A stretch of DNA of 64,000 nucleotides. Origin: Kiloniellaceae bacterium. GTDB taxonomy: Bacteria > Pseudomonadota > Alphaproteobacteria > Kiloniellales > J153. The stretch spans positions 31,163-95,162 of the forward strand of contig JAJFGO010000038.1 in NCBI GenBank assembly GCA_021776095.1, given 5' to 3'. How positions within the stretch are numbered: position 1 is the stretch's first letter; every line of letters starts with the position of its first letter. Under the pieces are notes generated by a model. The model searched no databases, was not told the DNA's origin, and saw only the letters and a program-made list of their open reading frames with translations. The position numbers and the translations under genes are program-made. Positions 60,496 through 64,000 of the stretch are shown one piece after another.

Positions 60496-61674
60496 ATGAA
60501 ACAAATCGCAACCTGCATCGTGGCCGTTCTGATCGCCGCGGTTGTCGCCCCCGGTTCCGCGAAGAGCGAAATACTGGCGATGATGAACTACGAGAGCAAG
60601 CCCGCGGAATCACTGAAGGCTCTCAAATTGACGGGAGCGCGGGAGCGCGAGGAAGGTATCGCCATCATCGATGTGGATCCGAACGCGCCGACATTCGGCA
60701 AGATCCTGATGGATATCCCCCTGCCGTCGGATCTGGTCGCGCATCATATTTTCTATGACCGCAAAATGGAAAAGGCCTATGTCACCGCCTTGGGCAAACC
60801 TGAGTTGCATGTCTTCAAGCTTAACGAGTTCCCCTATCGTCTGAAACGTATCGAGGTGCCCAAGTGCGAGATGGGCGAAGACGTGATCTTTTCCGAGGAC
60901 AACAAAACCTGGTACCTGACCTGCATGAACTCCGGCAACGTGTACGTTGGCGACACGGCGACCGACAAGGTCACCGGTGTCATCGACATTCCGGGCACCA
61001 ACCCGCATGGCCTAATGGTGCTGAGCGATATCGACCGTTTGTTGGTGACCAACACGATCACCGGCGATCTCAAGACTCCAAAGGAAGAGTTGATTGTGGT
61101 CGAAGCGAGCACCCACAAGGTTCTGGGCAAACTCAAGATGTCGAACAAGGAATCGCCCTCGGGTGTGGCCCCGGTTGAACTTTTGCGGGTGCCTGGCTCC
61201 GACCCCGCCATCGTCTACACCACCAACATGTTCGGCGCCGCCCTGTGGACCGCCACTTGGAATCCGGCGACCAAGGCATTCGACGTGGCCGAGGCCTTCG
61301 ACCTGGCACCGGTCGATGGCGGCGTGCCCCTGGAGATGTACTTCGTCGATGGCGGCAAGACCATGTACGTCACCACCGCCAACCCGGGCTCGCTGCATAT
61401 CTTCGATATGTCCAAGGACCCGGCCAAGCCGAAGCTGATCAATTCCATAACGACCGGCCAAGGCGCGCACCATGTCGGCCTAACCCGCGACGGACGTTAC
61501 GGCTTCGTGCAGAATTCCTTCATCAACCTGCCGGGCATGCGGGACGGTTCGGTCTCCGTCGTCGACCTCAAGGCGCAAAAGGTCGTGGCCTCCATGGACA
61601 CACTCAAGAACCTGGGCTTCAACCCCAACAGCATCGTGCTGTTGCCCGAGTGGAACGATTTAGCCGGGCATTGA
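60496..61674 (+). CDS. Periplasmic YVTN/YncE-like beta-propeller protein
   Basis: The 392-residue protein has a signal peptide ('MKQIATCIVAVLIAAVVAPG') and repeated propeller blades of the YVTN type, e.g. 'EKAYVTALGKPELHVFKLNE', 'GNVYVGDTATDKVTGVIDIP', 'KTMYVTTANPGSLHIFDMSK' and 'DGSVSVVDLKAQKVV'. About seven blades can be counted. The GGGAGG site supports ATG 60496. It is divergent from the cupredoxin gene. Such proteins bind small molecules or serve in electron-transfer or envelope systems; the role here is not known. Confidence 0.82.
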   Translation: MKQIATCIVAVLIAAVVAPGSAKSEILAMMNYESKPAESLKALKLTGAREREEGIAIIDVDPNAPTFGKILMDIPLPSDLVAHHIFYDRKMEKAYVTALGKPELHVFKLNEFPYRLKRIEVPKCEMGEDVIFSEDNKTWYLTCMNSGNVYVGDTATDKVTGVIDIPGTNPHGLMVLSDIDRLLVTNTITGDLKTPKEELIVVEASTHKVLGKLKMSNKESPSGVAPVELLRVPGSDPAIVYTTNMFGAALWTATWNPATKAFDVAEAFDLAPVDGGVPLEMYFVDGGKTMYVTTANPGSLHIFDMSKDPAKPKLINSITTGQGAHHVGLTRDGRYGFVQNSFINLPGMRDGSVSVVDLKAQKVVASMDTLKNLGFNPNSIVLLPEWNDLAGH

Positions 61675-61724
61675 CCGGCCGAGTTTCGAGCCTAAGAGGC
61701 GCCCGATGGCGATCGCGGCCGGGC

Positions 61725-61753
61725 TCTCATCCCGAGGCTGTCGAGGGACCAGG
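61725..61753. repeat. Degenerate single copy of the 29-bp repeat
   Basis: It matches the arms at 43208-43285 at about 24 of 29 positions (core CGAGGCTGTCGAGGGAC). It is alone, without a partner arm, in the region between the beta-propeller and PPK2 genes. Confidence 0.55.
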
Positions 61754-61775
61754 GCCCGGCGCCGGGTCGAGTGTC

Positions 61776-61805
61776 GGCGGCGCAGCCTGAAACGCCGCCT
61801 TTTTT
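61776..61805 (+). terminator. Rho-independent terminator after the beta-propeller gene
   Basis: GGCGGCG (61776-61782) pairs with CGCCGCC (61793-61799) across a 10-nt loop, followed by TTTTTT. It lies 102 bp after the beta-propeller stop codon. Confidence 0.75.
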
Positions 61806-61852
61806 GCAACCTTACCGCCGCTTTTCGGCGTTTTGCCGCCGATCAGGGCGCT

Positions 61853-61880
61853 TTGATCGCACGGGGGATAGGGTTATTAT
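61853..61880 (+). promoter_or_regulatory. Sigma70-like promoter for PPK2
   Basis: TTGATC (61853-61858) and TATTAT (61875-61880) with a 16-bp spacer lie 84 bp before the PPK2 ATG. No FNR-type box is seen here, in contrast to ppk1 and the Pit operon. Confidence 0.45.
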
Positions 61881-61963
61881 GACGGTATTGTGACAAAGGG
61901 GTCGCGGGCAAATCACGGCTGAACGATCCCGTGACGGCGGTTCAACCGTGGGGAGGCACGACT

Positions 61964-62872
61964 ATGGCGAAAGATGCGAAGGCCGAGGGCGCGACGCCTG
62001 ACACCGCGAAGGCCGAGGGCGCGAAACCGCGCTTGGTCGAAGTCAAGGACAAGGCGCCTGACAGCCCCAAGACGCCGGGCGATAAGCCGAAATCGAAGAA
62101 GCTCAAGACCAAGGATTACGAGAAGACCCTGGCCGAGCTTCAAATCGAACTGGTCAAGCTGCAGGAGTGGATCAAGCAAGAGGGCCTCAAGGTCGTCGCG
62201 ATCTTCGAGGGGCGCGACGCCGCCGGCAAGGGCGGCGTCATCAAGCGCATAACCGAGAGCCTGAGCCCGCGCATCTGCCGCATCGTCGCCCTGGGCACAC
62301 CGACCGAGCGCGAGAAGACCCAATGGTATTTCCAGCGTTATGTGCCGCACCTGCCGGCCGCCGGCGAAATGGTTCTGTTCGACCGGTCCTGGTACAACCG
62401 CGCCGGGGTCGAGCGGGTCATGGGATTTTGCACCGACGAGGAATACAGCGAATTCCTGCGCACCTGCCCGGAGTTCGAGCGCATGCTCACGCGCTCCGGC
62501 ATCATCATTATCAAGTACTGGTTCTCGGTCAGCGACGAGGAGCAGGAGCGCCGCTTCCACAGCCGCATCGCCGACCCGACCAAGCGTTGGAAGCTGTCGC
62601 CCATGGATTTGGAATCGCGTAAGCGCTGGGTCGAATACTCCAAGGCCAAGGACGTGATGTTCGCCCACACGGACATCAAGCAGGCGCCCTGGTACGTGGT
62701 CAATGCGGACGTCAAGAAGCGCGCCCGGCTCAACTGCATCAAGCATCTGTTGAGCATGATCCCCTACAAGGACCTGACGCCCGCGCCCATCGAACTGCCG
62801 CCGCGCCAGGATGCCGCGGGCTACGTCCGCCCGCCCATGAGCGACCAGACCTTCGTGCCGGACGATTACTAA
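61964..62872 (+). CDS. ppk2: Polyphosphate kinase 2, class I
   Basis: Phosphorylates nucleoside diphosphates with polyphosphate. The 302-residue protein has a Lys/Ala-rich, likely disordered N-terminal 45 residues, then a single PPK2 domain with Walker A 'EGRDAAGKGGVIKRITE' (about 82) and Walker B 'FDRSWYNRAGVERVMGF' (about 141), followed by 'KYWFSVSDEEQERRF', 'RWKLSPMDLESRKRWVEYS' and 'RLNCIKHLLSMIPY'. These are signatures of the one-domain class I type (ADP/GDP). GGGGAGG lies 7 bases before the ATG at 61964. The gene stands between a terminator and a convergent M24 peptidase. Confidence 0.93.
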   Translation: MAKDAKAEGATPDTAKAEGAKPRLVEVKDKAPDSPKTPGDKPKSKKLKTKDYEKTLAELQIELVKLQEWIKQEGLKVVAIFEGRDAAGKGGVIKRITESLSPRICRIVALGTPTEREKTQWYFQRYVPHLPAAGEMVLFDRSWYNRAGVERVMGFCTDEEYSEFLRTCPEFERMLTRSGIIIIKYWFSVSDEEQERRFHSRIADPTKRWKLSPMDLESRKRWVEYSKAKDVMFAHTDIKQAPWYVVNADVKKRARLNCIKHLLSMIPYKDLTPAPIELPPRQDAAGYVRPPMSDQTFVPDDY

Positions 62873-62914
62873 CGCGCGTAAGGGGCGGTGGTTGCCGGGT
62901 GAGGGCGAGGCCGC

Positions 62915-64000
62915 TTAGCGGTCCGTGACCAGAATATCGCGCGGATAATCGGTCAGGTAATCGCTGCCGGTTTCGGTCACGACGATGGAATCCCCGATCC
63001 GACCGCCCAAGCGCCCATGGAGCGTGATGCCGCCATCGACCGCGAAGGTCATGCCCGGTTTCAGGACGGTTTTGTCGCCGGCTTTCAACTCGGGCGCTTC
63101 CAGATAGGACATGCCGATAGACCGTCCGGTCCGATAACCGGCCTCATAACCCCGTGCCCGGTAGACCGCGTTGGCCGCTGCGGCGACGGTCTCCGCGGTC
63201 ACGCCGGGGCGGATGGCGGCGATGGCGGCCTGTTGCGCGTCGATCGCCGCCTGCTGCACCCGCGCCGCCTCGTCGCTCGCGCTCTTGATGAAAAACATCC
63301 GGTCGAAGCCCAGTTTGTACTGCTTGAATTGCGCCATGTTGCAAAAGCAGAAATAGACCGGATCGCCAGTCGCGAGCGGCTTTAGGCCGGCGCGGCGATG
63401 GACCATGGAGGTGTTCCGCCCCGATTGCATGATTTGCAGGTTGTGGATCAGGGGCGAGATAAAGGCCTCCCACCCCTTGGCGGTTAAAAAGCCCGCCGCC
63501 TTGCGGGTGCCGGCGTCGATGACCGCCAGGGCCGATTCGTACTCCGGCGCGCCTTCGGCGAGCGACTCCGCCGCCGCCGCCATCATGGCGCCGGCGATCT
63601 CGCCGGCCTGGCGCATGACCGCGATCTCCTCACGGGATTTGATTGTGCGCATGCCGCCCAGAACCGCGGAGACATCTTGCAGCGCCAGGCCCGGATGCCG
63701 GTCGTCGAACCAATTGCGCACCATGGCCGGCAGAACCCCGGCCTCGACCCCGACGCGGCCCGGACGCGCGCCGAGCGCCCGGCCCAGCACCGCGTCCCAA
63801 CGGTTCGGCCCGGTATCCTCCCAGGTCAGAACGTCCTCGACCCAGGTCATGGCCGTCACCATTTCGCCCTCCAGAAAGGGCGTGATGACCTTGGGCGGCG
63901 CGCCGGGCCGGACGATCAAAAAGGTCGGGCGGCCGAATCCGACCGAGAGATAGCCCCAAAATCCGGCGAGATAAGCGATCGAGCTTTCATCGGTGATAAC
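62915..64000 (-). CDS. M24-family aminopeptidase P/creatinase-like protein (N-terminus beyond the right edge)
   Basis: Metallopeptidase-fold enzyme (Xaa-Pro peptidase or creatinase type). The frame is open at base 64000 with 27 codons upstream of the first possible start, reading '...DESSIAYLAGFWGYLSVGFG', so the gene begins outside the window. The visible C-terminal pita-bread domain includes 'IKSREEIAVMRQAGEIAGAM', 'GYRTGRSIGM', 'KPGMTFAVDGGITL' and 'RIGDSIVVTETG'. Several metal-ligand positions look altered compared with canonical aminopeptidase P (no clear D-x10-D-H set; 'HRRAGLKPLATGDPVYFCFC' where the first Asp should be). It may be a creatinase-like hydrolase or an inactive member. Confidence 0.75.
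   Translation of the reverse strand, partial: VITDESSIAYLAGFWGYLSVGFGRPTFLIVRPGAPPKVITPFLEGEMVTAMTWVEDVLTWEDTGPNRWDAVLGRALGARPGRVGVEAGVLPAMVRNWFDDRHPGLALQDVSAVLGGMRTIKSREEIAVMRQAGEIAGAMMAAAAESLAEGAPEYESALAVIDAGTRKAAGFLTAKGWEAFISPLIHNLQIMQSGRNTSMVHRRAGLKPLATGDPVYFCFCNMAQFKQYKLGFDRMFFIKSASDEAARVQQAAIDAQQAAIAAIRPGVTAETVAAAANAVYRARGYEAGYRTGRSIGMSYLEAPELKAGDKTVLKPGMTFAVDGGITLHGRLGGRIGDSIVVTETGSDYLTDYPRDILVTDR

Overview
The window is 64 kb of GC-rich (roughly 60-65 %) bacterial DNA. Gene content and style point to an alphaproteobacterium, probably of the Rhodospirillales type: an RpoH-class sigma factor, FNR/FixK-type palindromes upstream of stress genes, CTAG-bounded palindromic intergenic repeats, paired sarcosine/dimethylglycine-dehydrogenase-like oxidases and a fused betaine-type ABC permease. 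This placement is an inference; there is no rRNA or tRNA gene in the window to confirm it.

Left part (1-23 kb): a tightly packed leftward operon runs universal stress protein, acyl-CoA synthetase, E1alpha, E1beta and E2 of a branched-chain-type 2-oxoacid dehydrogenase, a Leu/Glu-type amino acid dehydrogenase, archease and RtcB RNA ligase (cut by the left edge). To its right are an FHA-tailed membrane serine protease, an M50 protease with CBS domains and an rpoH gene with a sigma32-like promoter, then an OmpA-like lipoprotein, a Gfo/Idh/MocA oxidoreductase, a serine hydrolase and a complete four-subunit Na+-translocating methylmalonyl-CoA decarboxylase set. CBS, histidine-phosphatase and hemerythrin genes and a 2-phosphoglycerate-kinase-like gene follow.

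Middle part (23-41 kb): a phosphate/polyphosphate and stress block with ppk1, a Na/Pi cotransporter, a second universal stress protein, four tandem CNNM/CBS/CorC membrane proteins in an A-B-A-B paralogue order, a two-domain polyphosphate:AMP phosphotransferase, a DUF47 (PhoU-like) plus Pit pair, and an FHA-phosphatase plus P-loop protein pair. Five FNR/FixK-type boxes (TTGAY-N4-RTCAW) lie upstream of stress, CBS, ppk and phosphate genes, several with a -10-like hexamer at a constant distance. This suggests the left and middle parts form a low-oxygen/energy-stress regulon.

Right part (41-64 kb): hydroxypyruvate isomerase and glycerate kinase, then a catabolic cluster with two choline-kinase-like phosphotransferases, two 810-residue FAD/GcvT oxidases, a fused ABC permease and a betaine-type binding protein, divergent from a DeoR regulator, a zinc alcohol dehydrogenase and a 3-hydroxyisobutyrate-dehydrogenase-like enzyme. 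A 1.6-kb insert (about 56.8-58.4 kb) of different composition carries HNH and HEPN-like genes between two related copies of a gene end. The window closes with a polytopic membrane protein plus cupredoxin pair, a beta-propeller protein, a class I PPK2 and an M24 peptidase cut by the right edge.
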